From the IMG/VR virus record IMGVR_UViG_3300030328_002951, positions 1 through 22,039 of that record: a DNA stretch of 22,039 nucleotides. One strand, 5' to 3'. The translations under genes and the position numbers were made by a program. The DNA comes from a virus. The first letter of the stretch is position 1. Each line of letters opens with the position of its first letter. The notes below the pieces were generated by a model. It searched no databases. It was not told the origin of the DNA and worked only from the letters and a program-made list of their open reading frames with translations. Shown in pieces: positions 1-8,320 of the stretch.

Positions 1-1212
1 GAACTTTGGAGCCCTGTATTGAGCATGGAACAGATTTTCATCAGATACAACCAACATTGTTTTGTTGTAAGTCTGACGTAAAACTGGAGTTGGAATTAAC
101 TGCAAAGCACCGTGAGGTGTTTCAAGAATTCTGTAGTTAAATCCTAAGGCATCTCTTTTCATATCTCCTAGGGAAACTGTCCATCCAGAGTTACCTGCAA
201 ATCCAGAAGAACCCGCCATCTTAGACCAGTAGCTTAACGCTCCTTGTCCACAGAAAGCACGTTTCATACCCGCTTCAGGAACGTATTGGAATACTTTTTC
301 CATATCGTCTACAAAGTCATTATAAGAATAACTTGCTTCGGTTATTGAAAAACGACTCTGATCGTCTCCACTACTTGCTCCGTGCTTTTCAATTGCTGGA
401 ATAATTCCCATTGTTGAACGAACCACGTTGCTATTAGCATCAGATAGAGAATTGTCATCAAATCCACCGCTAGTGTTGATAGGAGAACGACCAAATAAGA
501 AAGCTCTTTCTTTTTGAATCTTGTGTTCTTGAGACTTCTGATCACGCAATCTTGCCAATTCAGATGATTCACCTCTTAAAGCAGATGCCAATAAAGTACC
601 TGTTATTTGTAAAGGTGTTTTAAAGATCTGACATTGGTTGTAAACGACTGCAAGTTCGTCTGCCCAAGCGGTTCCAGCTACGGTACCTTCACCGTATGCA
701 CTACCTACGACAATCAAATAATCACCATCTGCCGGAGTAATTGTAGCGTCACCCATGTTTTTAACACTAAAATTTCCACTAGCTCCACTACTTGCTACCG
801 CAGTAATTAAGACCACACCTTTTTTAGTAGCTCCCGGTGTTAAGGCTGTCCAAACTTCACACTCAAGTCCAATCCAACTGTTGTACGCATTTCCAGCACC
901 TTCGCCTTCCATTCCGACAACTGAAGTGCCTTTTACAGTCCATGTGTCTGCTCCGTTATCGGCTGCAACTGCTTGAGTAGTAGATTGTTGAAAATACTGC
1001 CTTGCCCAAGGATTACGATGTTCAAACATCTTAAACTGTGGATCAGCCATACCTGTTACGGTGTTTTTATTAGCAATAACTGTTGTAAATGGTGTTACAT
1101 CAGTCCAAAGCTCTTTTACTACATTAGGACGAATGTAAAAATCTCGTCTGTCTGTATATAATACCCCACTTGATGTTAGGTTATTATGTAGATTTTTGGC
1201 GTTACTAGCCAT
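1..1212 (-). CDS. Major capsid protein, SU10/DUF5309-like (C-terminus off the left edge)
   Basis: Open reading frame of 404 codons with no stop before the window edge, so the C-terminus is missing. The ATG at 1212 follows a strong AGGAGGG ribosome site about 7 nt away. The segment at residues 222-241 (a charged helix with an EHKIQKERAFLFG core) matches the pattern seen in SU10-like HK97-fold major capsid proteins. The N-terminal part (FYIRPNVVKELW, PFTTVIANKN, then a W-A-R-Q-YF stretch) is also typical. It would form the icosahedral shell of the head. It is the last gene seen in the leftward order terminase-portal-scaffold-capsid, as expected for a tailed phage. The family call comes from remembered motifs; HK97-type capsid is near certain from context, the exact family less so. 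Confidence 0.85.
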   Translation of the reverse strand, partial: MASNAKNLHNNLTSSGVLYTDRRDFYIRPNVVKELWTDVTPFTTVIANKNTVTGMADPQFKMFEHRNPWARQYFQQSTTQAVAADNGADTWTVKGTSVVGMEGEGAGNAYNSWIGLECEVWTALTPGATKKGVVLITAVASSGASGNFSVKNMGDATITPADGDYLIVVGSAYGEGTVAGTAWADELAVVYNQCQIFKTPLQITGTLLASALRGESSELARLRDQKSQEHKIQKERAFLFGRSPINTSGGFDDNSLSDANSNVVRSTMGIIPAIEKHGASSGDDQSRFSITEASYSYNDFVDDMEKVFQYVPEAGMKRAFCGQGALSYWSKMAGSSGFAGNSGWTVSLGDMKRDALGFNYRILETPHGALQLIPTPVLRQTYNKTMLVVSDENLFHAQYRAPKF

Positions 1213-1228
1213 TGTTGTTACCCTCCTA

Positions 1229-1244
1229 GACCCCCCTCAGGGTC
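1229..1244 (-). other. G-rich hairpin just before the capsid ribosome site
   Basis: GACCC and GGGTC pair around a 6-nt loop in the 38-nt gap between the scaffold stop and the capsid start, ending only a few bases before the capsid ribosome site. There is no U-run, so it does not look like a terminator. It could protect or mark the 5' end of a processed capsid message. A similar G-run hairpin occurs at 12740-12758. Confidence 0.45.
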
Positions 1245-1250
1245 GTTTGA

Positions 1251-2159
1251 TTAAACCGTTCTTTTATTTTGCATTAAAGCCAAATTGAACAAATCTTCAT
1301 CTGTGTACTGTGGTTGATTTTCTCCACCTCCAACACTTGCTGGTGGGGGAACGGCAACCCGTTGTTGACGATTCTTCATCATTTCAGCTTTTTGCCTTGT
1401 CTCCACTTCTGCGGTACTTGGAGCATTCCGTATTCGGTCTAAAGCAACTAAATTGTCTAGAGAGATGCTATCTGGAGAAGAATAATACTTCATAAATTCC
1501 GTAGCTTTTTCGGGTGTATACCCATACTGCTCTGTTAAATTGCGAACCATTGCTTGTTGTTCTTGTTTTTGCATGGCTTCTTGTTGTTGCTTTTGTTGTA
1601 TCTCGTATTGTCTTGCATTTTGTTGTTCTTGATAGTTCAACTTCTGCTCTTGGTAGTTCACCAAATCCTCTCGATATGTGTCTAGAGAATCACGATACTT
1701 GAAACTAACCGATTCCGGATCCATGTATGCTTCAGATGGATCATAATTGCTTGGCTTACTTGGACGCTGGGGTTTCTTTGGTAATCCTTGCGATTCGGGT
1801 TGACCGGCAACCACAGGGGTATCACCAGAGAGTGATTTTGCAACATTGTCTAAAACCCAAGGATTGTCTTTAATGTGCCTTGCGATAGGCTCGACATTTT
1901 CTAATTCCTTGATACGTTGTTCCATTGAGTTGAACTCACTCGCCTTCTGATCGTATTTACTTTGCCAATATTCGTAACGCTCCTCTTGAGGTTTCTCAAC
2001 AGGGGCTACAGGAGGTGTTTCCACTTCCTTAGGTTCGTCCATATACATACCTGTTTTTGTATCTAAACTGGCATCAAATGGCTCTAGTCCGTCAGTTTGA
2101 TCTACTGAGACGTTATTTGAGGTATCCTCAGCAATAATGTCTTGAACTTGTTCTTCCAT
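1251..2159 (-). CDS. Probable scaffolding / head-assembly protein
   Basis: 302 aa from the ATG at 2159, which follows GGAAGGAGAT at good spacing; an upstream TTG at 2174 is rejected because it lies on that ribosome site. The N-terminal ~60 residues are acidic. A charged region follows, then a strongly glutamine-rich predicted coiled coil at about residues 165-205, and a basic C-terminal region with a PPPASVGGG stretch. No catalytic motif is visible. An elongated, charged, Q-rich protein encoded directly between portal and major capsid is the usual position and character of an internal scaffold that guides procapsid assembly. The function is inferred from position and composition, since scaffold sequences are poorly conserved. 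Confidence 0.7.
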   Translation of the reverse strand: MEEQVQDIIAEDTSNNVSVDQTDGLEPFDASLDTKTGMYMDEPKEVETPPVAPVEKPQEERYEYWQSKYDQKASEFNSMEQRIKELENVEPIARHIKDNPWVLDNVAKSLSGDTPVVAGQPESQGLPKKPQRPSKPSNYDPSEAYMDPESVSFKYRDSLDTYREDLVNYQEQKLNYQEQQNARQYEIQQKQQQEAMQKQEQQAMVRNLTEQYGYTPEKATEFMKYYSSPDSISLDNLVALDRIRNAPSTAEVETRQKAEMMKNRQQRVAVPPPASVGGGENQPQYTDEDLFNLALMQNKRTV

Positions 2160-2179
2160 ATTATCTCCTTCCAATTTGT

Positions 2180-4312
2180 CTAAGTGACAGCAACTGGTGT
2201 TTGAGGTTCTGCTTCCGTTTCCCGTTCCATTTTCAGTTGATCGCCTAATCGAGCCTCAAACAATTCAACGGCTTTTGCCGTTTTATCGTTAGCTCTTCCC
2301 AACTGACGTTTAAATTTTTCAATCTCAACACGTTTTTTATCGTGAACACTTTCTCTTTCCGAGGTTTGTAAGTCACCTTGTACACGCTTGAGTTCTTCTT
2401 GTAATTGTTGTATCGTTTGTTGTTGCTGAGATATAATAGCGGTTCTTTCTAAGACGCCTTCTGTGTCCGCAACTTCCGTTTGTTCTAAGATTTCAACTTG
2501 ATCGATAATTCCAGCTGAATAGAGTTGCATATAATATTCAAATCTTGCCCAACGATTCGATGGTAGCGTGGAACCGCTTACGACAATAAGATCGTATTTA
2601 CCAATAGTAACATCGTTAACCCGTCCTACGATCTCTCCAGTAAAATCATCATATACTGGGCGATTTAACATAGCTTCATCTGTGTAGGTTTGCTGAATGA
2701 GTTGAACCACAGATCGAGCGACTTGATTCAACATTTCGTCAATATCGTCTAGCTTAGATTTAATACGACGTTGGGCATATTCATCGACTGCAACCGTACC
2801 TTTGTATGTAGAGGGTGCAGCACTAGGATCTCCTTGAGATAAAGGATGAATCCCTAATATTTGATAGATACTGCCTTTAGCATCTTCTTTATTTTTATAC
2901 AATTCATTGGGTAAAGGAATCGGACCCGCTACAATCGGTTGACCTAGTTCTGGATCGTATTCAATGACTCCTGTTCCCGCTCTGCTCCATTCAGATTCCA
3001 ATTGTTTGCGATCCATTGATCCTCTTGGAATTAATAATTTTGTATTGGTAGAACTTGAAGCGTGAGCAATAATTAAAGAGGTTAGTTTATTGATGTATTC
3101 TTGAATTGGCTTAACAAATCGAACATCGCTCATTGGATAAGGATTTCTGTTGTGACGATTCATTAAAGGCACAATGGGATAATCTTCAATATCCATAATG
3201 CTTTGATCGATCAAGACACCCCCTACCGACATTATTCTCATAATGCGATCTACAATAACTCGATTCATTACCACCACTTCCTGTTCAACCATTTCTAGTT
3301 TAGTAACCACATTAATCCGTGTTGTGGTATTTGGAATGGCGTTATCACCTTCTTCACCCGGCATCATTGTAGGTTGACCCGTTTGAGGATCTTGAATCAT
3401 GTGGTAAACTCCACCTGTGGCTTCAGCTACTTGCAACAATTCTCGTACAGCCTTGTCTTCGGTTACAGGCTGAATACCTTGTGCCGTTTCCATGATAATA
3501 GCGGGTTCTTGCTGATACGCATCAAACCCTTCTTCATTCATAATATTTTCTTCACCCGTAAGTGTGTCGAGCAAATGAAAGTAGTTTAATTTTACTTTTT
3601 CATATCGATCTATAATCTCATAATGACGGTAGTATCCATCGTCATCTTCTGTCGGTCCAATTTGCTGATCTTCAGATCCATCTCTCATAGTAGTTGGATA
3701 CCGATTGTTGCTACTTGCCGTTTGCATATTGTCTATCTGATCAACAATCATAGGATAGGCAACTTTGATCTGTTCACCTGTGATTCGTTTTGCAATAATC
3801 ATACACGCTGAATCACGCCCAAAGGTGTCTTTTGAATTGGGATCAAGGTATAAATCAAGAGGGTCTACGCTTTTAACCCGAATCTCTCCTCTGCCGAAAT
3901 CTGCCATTCCATCTACATAGGTTTGCATCACTCCCATGCCTTTTACGTAGTAATCGTCTACTACTTGCTTTAATTCGACATTTCCGTTTGAATTATCCCA
4001 TATATACGCCATTATATCGGAAAAAAGTTTTCCCACTTTATTGTCAGAATCGTCTCGACCCGCTGATTGAAATTTTGGTTTGTTTGCCGTAAGTAAGGCT
4101 TTAGCTTGTTCTACGGCTGGATATATGATGTTATCCACGATAGGAACTTGTGAACGCTCTGCTAATACATTTTTGTGTTCACGTTTCCATTGTTGATTGT
4201 TACGAAACTCATCGTCTTCCATTGCTTGGGTTGCCCACGTAGCTCTGGCTTCATGATAGTTATCTAATAAACGTTCTGACTTGGTGACTTCGGGGTGCTT
4301 TTCGGTTGCCAT
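2180..4312 (-). CDS. Portal protein (head-tail connector)
   Basis: 710 aa from the ATG at 4312, preceded by GAAAGAG; an in-frame TTG at 4339 would add nine residues but has no clear ribosome site. The N-terminal 200 residues (RNNQQWKRE, VDNIIYPAVEQAKALL, DYYVKGMGVMQTYVDG, VDPLDLYLDP) follow the pattern of large P22-like or podovirus-type portals: an early W-K-R motif, a conserved GMG segment, and a D-P-x-D-L-Y-x-D-P motif. The middle contains YPIVPLMNRHNRNPYP and a GIHPLSQGDPSAAPS segment. The C-terminal ~80 residues are a long charged, Q-rich coiled coil. Twelve copies would form the ring through which DNA is packaged. It lies directly downstream of the large terminase with a ~80-nt gap, the classical order. 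Confidence 0.88.
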   Translation of the reverse strand: MATEKHPEVTKSERLLDNYHEARATWATQAMEDDEFRNNQQWKREHKNVLAERSQVPIVDNIIYPAVEQAKALLTANKPKFQSAGRDDSDNKVGKLFSDIMAYIWDNSNGNVELKQVVDDYYVKGMGVMQTYVDGMADFGRGEIRVKSVDPLDLYLDPNSKDTFGRDSACMIIAKRITGEQIKVAYPMIVDQIDNMQTASSNNRYPTTMRDGSEDQQIGPTEDDDGYYRHYEIIDRYEKVKLNYFHLLDTLTGEENIMNEEGFDAYQQEPAIIMETAQGIQPVTEDKAVRELLQVAEATGGVYHMIQDPQTGQPTMMPGEEGDNAIPNTTTRINVVTKLEMVEQEVVVMNRVIVDRIMRIMSVGGVLIDQSIMDIEDYPIVPLMNRHNRNPYPMSDVRFVKPIQEYINKLTSLIIAHASSSTNTKLLIPRGSMDRKQLESEWSRAGTGVIEYDPELGQPIVAGPIPLPNELYKNKEDAKGSIYQILGIHPLSQGDPSAAPSTYKGTVAVDEYAQRRIKSKLDDIDEMLNQVARSVVQLIQQTYTDEAMLNRPVYDDFTGEIVGRVNDVTIGKYDLIVVSGSTLPSNRWARFEYYMQLYSAGIIDQVEILEQTEVADTEGVLERTAIISQQQQTIQQLQEELKRVQGDLQTSERESVHDKKRVEIEKFKRQLGRANDKTAKAVELFEARLGDQLKMERETEAEPQTPVAVT

Positions 4313-4392
4313 TAACTCTTTCGTTAAATTTGGTGGCAATATTATTCAGAGGACGACCCGATCCTCAACAGCCAGTTCTGTTAACCCCTTTG

Positions 4393-5889
4393 TTAAGCCA
4401 ACTGCCAATCGCTAAATATTGTTCGTTTTTTCTTAGTTAATAAAGGTACATCGTCTACGGTATGATAGGGAGCAAACGACCCTTTGTTTGCATAATACAA
4501 CCCATCCAATATGTCATCGTGCTTTCCTCTTGGAAATAAGAGCAGTTCATCCATAAGGTCTTGTTGATCTTGATGAATGTACATTTGACGCTTGGCAAAG
4601 ATCGGTTGTAAGGACTCCAATCGGTTGGATTTAGAGTTGCGGGGGTTTTCTTTTATATTGAGACCTGGAATAAATAAATTTTCTTCCCGAGATCGTTTTA
4701 GGACGTATTCTCTTAACATTTCTTGATACCCTACAGACTCAATACGGGTCTTTTCTGAATGATAACGCCTAAAATTATCTACAATGGCTTCAGCTAAATC
4801 CAAAGGTTTGGCGTGTTTTCTGTAATAAGGTAACGAATATCTATTTTCTTCATCATCTACCGCAAGATTGTAAATAACGGAATAATCTGCCCCTCTTTTA
4901 ACACTTGAAGCTGGATCCACGCCTGTAAATACGTTTATAGGCACTATTTTATCGCACGGAACCCCATCTAAAGAGGTTAGTTTTAAATAATTTTTATTAT
5001 TTTTGCGATAGAAGTCGCCTTCAAAAAATCTAAAGTCTTCAGCTTTAAACAGTTGATCTTCATCTCCTACAATTTCACAAGCGTATTCCCTGTAAAACAC
5101 CGATAAGCGATTAATAGACTCCAATTCTTTCTTTTTTTCTAATAATTTTTTAATGCTCCACCAATTTTCCCATAAAGCGATGTTCTTTTCAAAATCGGGT
5201 TTAAAAGTCATATTATCCCATCCGTGCATCCCTTTTAAGGTTTCCACTAAACACCGTTGATGCTGAGGGGTTCCAATAATAACAATACGCCCTTTTCGTG
5301 GATCTACGGAAGGAACCGCACTTTGCAATAACCAACGTAAATTGGTTTCCATAGCTTCAGCCGTTTTGGTGTTGTTTTCATCTTCAGGATCATCTACAAT
5401 AATTAAGGTAGGTCGTTGATTTCCTACTTTAATACCACGTAACTGCTGACCTGTACCTTTGCAAATAACCACCGATCCATCTTTTAACTCTATTTCTGAC
5501 TTAGACCACGATTTAGCACTATGAGATCCCCAATACCCAAAGATAGATCTAAACTGATCTGAGAAATCCATCGTGTCTTTTAACAATCCAAGCAATTTAA
5601 CTGCATGATCTTGAGTTCTAGACACCAACACAATTAATTTTTTTCCTTCCCCAAACATCAAATGGTGTAAAGGAAAGACTCCCGCAACAATAGAAGATTT
5701 TGCATGACCTCTAGGAGCCACAATGTTCATCTGCTTTATATCGGGATTCAGTAGTTTTTCAGCAATGGTATAGTGAAACTTGGGAGACTCTACTGCAAAC
5801 ATATTTGGCATACACACTTTCCCAAACAACATCATATCGTGTTTTAACTTTTGCAGTATAACGGTCTTATCTTCCTCCTTTCTAGGCAT
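4393..5889 (-). CDS. terL: Terminase large subunit (packaging ATPase/nuclease)
   Basis: 498 aa, a full-length family member. The ATPase has a Walker A-like APRGHAKSS at residues 58-66, Walker B LIIVDD at 162-167 and a GTP coupling motif at 206-208. The C-terminal RNase H-fold nuclease shows GVDPAS (D325), an E at about 384 in RIESVGY, and KHDDILDGL (D458/D459), which fit the metal-binding acidic triad. The protein would pump DNA into the procapsid through the portal and cut the concatemer. The ATG at 5889 overlaps the TAA of the preceding 52-aa gene (TAATG), implying translational coupling. A purine-rich AAAGGAGGA falls inside codons 3-6 and has no start codon at proper distance, so it is treated as incidental. 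Confidence 0.96.
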   Translation of the reverse strand: MPRKEEDKTVILQKLKHDMMLFGKVCMPNMFAVESPKFHYTIAEKLLNPDIKQMNIVAPRGHAKSSIVAGVFPLHHLMFGEGKKLIVLVSRTQDHAVKLLGLLKDTMDFSDQFRSIFGYWGSHSAKSWSKSEIELKDGSVVICKGTGQQLRGIKVGNQRPTLIIVDDPEDENNTKTAEAMETNLRWLLQSAVPSVDPRKGRIVIIGTPQHQRCLVETLKGMHGWDNMTFKPDFEKNIALWENWWSIKKLLEKKKELESINRLSVFYREYACEIVGDEDQLFKAEDFRFFEGDFYRKNNKNYLKLTSLDGVPCDKIVPINVFTGVDPASSVKRGADYSVIYNLAVDDEENRYSLPYYRKHAKPLDLAEAIVDNFRRYHSEKTRIESVGYQEMLREYVLKRSREENLFIPGLNIKENPRNSKSNRLESLQPIFAKRQMYIHQDQQDLMDELLLFPRGKHDDILDGLYYANKGSFAPYHTVDDVPLLTKKKRTIFSDWQLA

Positions 5890-6047
5890 TAATAATCCAT
5901 TCCCATAGCCATTTCTGTTTCTCCGTCTTCTACTTGTAACCCCATATCTCCCGCTACGTCTTTTAATACTTGCATAAATGAGATCAACTTTTCTCGATCT
6001 TCAGATTGTATAATTACAATTTTTTTATGCTTTTGAGGTTTCTTCAT
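5889..6047 (-). CDS. Small 52-aa protein between the terminase subunits
   Basis: The ORF starts at the ATG at 6047 with AAGGAAA about 7 nt upstream. It overlaps the 3' end of the probable small terminase by 23 nt and shares one base with the large-terminase start. The product has a basic N-terminus (MKKPQKHKK), a hydrophobic IVII stretch, a central helix and an acidic, Met-rich C-terminus ending MGMDY. No family is recognised. Tight coupling on both sides argues that it is translated and may act with the packaging enzymes. It is easily missed because it is short. Confidence 0.7.
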   Translation of the reverse strand: MKKPQKHKKIVIIQSEDREKLISFMQVLKDVAGDMGLQVEDGETEMAMGMDY

Positions 6048-6801
6048 AGGGAATTTCCTTTTTTTGAGACATTGTTAAGCTCTTTTTTTCTTCTTTAGCA
6101 ATTTTATCCAATATGGTGCTAGTCATATCAATTTGTACGGCATCGGTTTGCATGGTCTTTTTAGGCAACATATCCATAATCCGTATAAACTGTTCAGCCC
6201 CTCTAAGTATATTAGAAGGATCTTCCTTTTCTTTGGCTATTTTAATGGCATCTAACAACATATCTAGCACATCACCTTGCGTAAGATTCCGCTCGGTTAA
6301 AGCTTTTTGTATTTGTTCATCTAGCATTTTCTGTATACTTTCCTTTTTAAATAATCTTTTTGCCGTTAAATCGGGTCGTTCTTGATCGCTACGATAGACT
6401 TTTCCCACCAATTCCCAATCGATGTTGTCTCCATTTAACATCATCTCTGCGTACACTTTTACGGCATTTTTTGTACGAGTTTTCTTAGACTCTTGCTCAT
6501 CCCAAGATCGAGTGCCTATCTGCGAATATTGACCCGAAAGTTTGTGTGGCAGATACTCTAAATTAGACTGACCTATCCATTGACGCCCAAACGGAAAGGT
6601 TACCTGTTCTTTTGCTTTATATTGCTTTCTATAAATGCATTCAGAAACAAACCCATCATCGCTTAAACCATAGCCACCTACCTGACACTCCCTCCAAGAC
6701 GTGTATTCTAATTCTCTATTATCTGCTTCTTGTTTAGTAAAGATCGGATAGGTGACTTTTTGATATTTATTTTTTTTAAATTTTCGAGTGATAAAGTCCA
6801 T
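6025..6801 (-). CDS. Probable terminase small subunit
   Basis: 258 aa encoded immediately upstream of the large terminase. The N-terminal half (a basic start, then WRECQ, YGLSDDGFVSEC and a PFGRQWIG segment) is not recognised. The C-terminal half, from about residue 140, is helical: DLTAKRLFKKESIQKMLDEQ, then ALTERNLTQGDVLDMLLDAI and a helix ending in RIMDM. This is the pattern of small terminase subunits, in which a DNA-recognition part is followed by helices for ring assembly and Asn/Thr-x-x-x-V/I-L-D-x-L repeats. It would recognise the packaging site and load the large subunit. The ATG at 6801 has no strong ribosome site, and the AT-rich repeat block lies directly upstream. The call rests on position and the C-terminal pattern. 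Confidence 0.65.
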   Translation of the reverse strand: MDFITRKFKKNKYQKVTYPIFTKQEADNRELEYTSWRECQVGGYGLSDDGFVSECIYRKQYKAKEQVTFPFGRQWIGQSNLEYLPHKLSGQYSQIGTRSWDEQESKKTRTKNAVKVYAEMMLNGDNIDWELVGKVYRSDQERPDLTAKRLFKKESIQKMLDEQIQKALTERNLTQGDVLDMLLDAIKIAKEKEDPSNILRGAEQFIRIMDMLPKKTMQTDAVQIDMTSTILDKIAKEEKKSLTMSQKKEIPYEETSKA

Positions 6802-6930
6802 ACAGTAATATTACCTTAACTATTATATTATAAACTGTTGCTATATATAACTTGTTACTATATATTAACAGTTATATATATAACAGTAGTATTAATACAG
6901 TTATATATATATAACAGTTAATCCATGCGT
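6802..6930. repeat. AT-rich block of CAGT/TA-palindrome repeats
   Basis: This 129-nt gap is almost entirely A/T. It contains tandem related units: ACAG followed by a TTATATATATAA core and then CAGT, at 6868-6887 and again, two bases longer, at 6897-6918. Degenerate relatives (GCTATATATAAC, ACTATATATTAAC) lie at 6840-6869. The cores are perfect palindromes. The block sits upstream of the packaging operon. It could hold late promoters and operators, a DNA-unwinding element of an origin, or a packaging (pac/cos) recognition region; the sequence alone does not decide. Confidence 0.7.
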
Positions 6931-7131
6931 TTAGTTGTATTCGATATGATACAACCCCTCTTCACCGCTCATCCACTTATGCATCTTAACTGTTCTTTCC
7001 ATTACTTTTTCTTCTGCCGTAAAGACGCTAATAATTCTCCATGCCTTATCGCTTAACATAGGGTCTAGAGGCTCAAATTCATCTGTTTTCGGGTTAATTA
7101 CTTCAAGTTGAGGTGTATCTTCGTATTTCAT
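6931..7131 (-). CDS. Hypothetical 66-aa acidic protein
   Basis: A small acidic protein with plausible coding composition: an acidic, proline-rich N-terminus (EVINPKTDEFEPLDP), a central helix (KAWRIISVFTAEEKVMERTVKMHKWM) and a short tail ending HIEYN. No family is recognised. No good Shine-Dalgarno precedes the ATG at 7131; the start lies inside the 3' end of the ORF at 7103-7300, so it may depend on coupling. It lies upstream of the repeat block and the terminase genes in the same direction. Confidence 0.6.
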   Translation of the reverse strand: MKYEDTPQLEVINPKTDEFEPLDPMLSDKAWRIISVFTAEEKVMERTVKMHKWMSGEEGLYHIEYN

Positions 7132-7300
7132 AAACGGAAGGTAATAAAAAGGGTTTAAGATCCTCTACTGCCAGTTTTTGAAAAATAGGTGTAGAATGGG
7201 TGTGTGGGATATATGGGATACCGCCCCCCCTCCAATGAGGTTGCACTGGGGTCTGTTTTCGTTGAAAAAGTCTGTTGAGTTCTATACAGTACAACCCCAT
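7103..7300 (-). CDS. Doubtful 65-aa ORF at the head of the leftward block
   Basis: The ATG at 7300 follows GAGGG at a usable distance, and the frame overlaps the next gene by 29 nt. The composition (many Pro, Arg, Thr and a WRGGGIPYIPHTH stretch) is not convincing as a folded protein, and a plus-strand promoter candidate for the gene at 7353 may lie inside it. It could instead be the 5' leader of the leftward message. Kept as a low-confidence call. Confidence 0.3.
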   Translation of the reverse strand: MGLYCIELNRLFQRKQTPVQPHWRGGGIPYIPHTHSTPIFQKLAVEDLKPFLLPSVYEIRRYTST

Positions 7301-7352
7301 TGTCGACCCTCGTTAGGTGTGCATTCATTTAATAATAACTAAAGGATAAATA
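7262..7352 (+). promoter_or_regulatory. Candidate promoter and leader for the rightward operon
   Basis: TTGAAA at 7262-7267 is followed 15 nt later by TATACA at 7283-7288, a fair but short-spaced sigma70-like pair. The leader then runs to the AAAGGATAA ribosome site before the ATG at 7353. This is the point where leftward late genes and rightward early genes diverge, so a promoter is expected nearby. The match is weak. Confidence 0.3.
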
Positions 7353-7730
7353 ATGATTAACAATATACTTGATACTTTAAAGCTCAACTTCTCAGCTTAC
7401 AATGAACGTAAGCAAGACTTTGATAAGATTCTTCCAGAGAAATCTCTTGACGAGCTAACTGATGATGATCTCCTTCATATCACAGATACCGCTACTTCGG
7501 CTTCTTGTTTTGTTGACAATGAAACAGATATACCGAAAGTTATGGATTACATGAAAGAGATTTATCAGATGTTGGAATGGAAAGGCGATGTTAAGCCTAG
7601 CCCTAGTCAATATAAGCATAAGAAGACTAATGAAACTGTTCACGGCTTCGTCGTCTCTATGTCTAGGGAACCTTCACGAGCGATTGGTTTAACATCTCTA
7701 AAGGATCGTTTAGCAAGAATCTCACGATAA
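7353..7730 (+). CDS. Hypothetical 125-aa protein, first gene of the rightward block
   Basis: The ATG at 7353 has AAAGGAT 6-7 nt upstream. The N-terminal ~80 residues are acidic and helical (DILDTLKL-type start, SLDELTDDDLLHITDTA, IPKVMDYMKEIYQML). The C-terminus is basic (KPSPSQYKHKK, then SREPSRAIGLTSLKDRLARISR). No family is recognised. It is monocistronic or the first gene of a message, and a stem-loop follows 20 nt after its stop. Confidence 0.75.
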   Translation: MINNILDTLKLNFSAYNERKQDFDKILPEKSLDELTDDDLLHITDTATSASCFVDNETDIPKVMDYMKEIYQMLEWKGDVKPSPSQYKHKKTNETVHGFVVSMSREPSRAIGLTSLKDRLARISR

Positions 7731-7749
7731 TCCTAGTTCTTACTTCTGT

Positions 7750-7777
7750 TGTTAGGGGGATTAATTTCCCCTTAACA
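7750..7777 (+). terminator. Strong stem-loop after the 7353-7730 gene
   Basis: Eleven pairs (TGTTAGGGGGA with TCCCCTTAACA, one G-U) close a 6-nt loop. No T-run follows on the plus strand, so it may be a processing or stabilising hairpin rather than a classic rho-independent terminator. The rest of the gap up to 7903 shows only a short GTAG/CTAC repeat and no gene. Confidence 0.5.
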
Positions 7778-7903
7778 GCCATGTGTAGTTGGACAACACT
7801 ACCCGTTTCTCCCTATCTGTATCTCGACCCATCACATTATTTAAATCCCTGCTCAAATTAAAACGCACTTATTAAAACAAGACTTTAACTAAAAGGAGAT
7901 ACT

Positions 7904-8044
7904 ATGGTTTATCTATTAAAACAAAGCCGTAAATATTGGCATTTCGCTACAATATTCGGTGGCATTATTGAGGTACGTAAATTACCTAATACAAGCTTTA
8001 TACAGGCTATGGCGAGAGCAAGAGAAAAGGCGATTGGTCAGTGA
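7904..8044 (+). CDS. Small basic 46-aa protein
   Basis: The ATG at 7904 has an excellent AAAAGGAGAT site 3-4 nt upstream. The product starts MVYLLKQSRKYWHFATIF, contains GGIIEVRKLPN and ends in a basic helix (QAMARAREKAIGQ). No family is recognised. The stop overlaps the GTG start of the next tiny ORF (GTGA), so the two may be translated together. Confidence 0.65.
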   Translation: MVYLLKQSRKYWHFATIFGGIIEVRKLPNTSFIQAMARAREKAIGQ

Positions 8045-8124
8045 TCACATTCCTTGCAATATGTATATATGTACTCATCGGGTTCACACTTTATAATGAA
8101 CTCTATGACATCTTCAAAAGCTGA
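8041..8124 (+). CDS. 27-aa single-span membrane micropeptide candidate
   Basis: The GTG at 8041 overlaps the stop of the gene before it and has AAAAGG about 9 nt upstream. Residues 1-19 (MITFLAICIYVLIGFTLYN) are a continuous hydrophobic stretch fit for one membrane span, followed by a short charged tail (ELYDIFKS). The size is at the lower limit of what can be called. The gene overlap and the clean membrane segment support it. Confidence 0.45.
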   Translation: MITFLAICIYVLIGFTLYNELYDIFKS

Positions 8125-8320
8125 CGTTTCTACCCAATAAGTGTAAGTCGATGCACTATAAATACAAAGCGTTCCAGAGTTAATAGGTTCACTTATCCAT
8201 GCAAACTGGTAAAAGACCTAGAGTTGCTAGATCTCTTTCAAAACTAGCAAATAATTAAACTACATATATGTAATGTATGTTATATTAAACAATACAAAAT
8301 AAACAAAAACGGAGATATAA
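8125..8320 (+). promoter_or_regulatory. Intergenic region with inverted repeats upstream of the 8321 gene
   Basis: There is no convincing gene here; reading frames of 10 and 19 codons lack ribosome sites. TTGCTAG at 8224-8230 pairs with CTAGCAA at 8244-8250 around a 13-nt loop. TACATATATGTA at 8261-8272 is a perfect 12-bp palindrome next to an AT-rich stretch that could hold a promoter or operator. The 8321 gene follows with its own CGGAGAT ribosome site. Confidence 0.4.

Noticed and set aside
5865-5883. AAAGGAGGA inside the start of the large terminase as an alternative start signal
   Set aside because: No usable start codon occurs 5-12 nt downstream, and the upstream ATG gives the full conserved N-terminus.
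6113-6385. 90-codon plus-strand ORF inside the small-terminase region
   Set aside because: It is antisense to a gene with good context and lacks a ribosome site.
8151-8259. 10- and 19-codon ORFs in the 8125-8320 gap
   Set aside because: Neither has a ribosome site or composition beyond chance.
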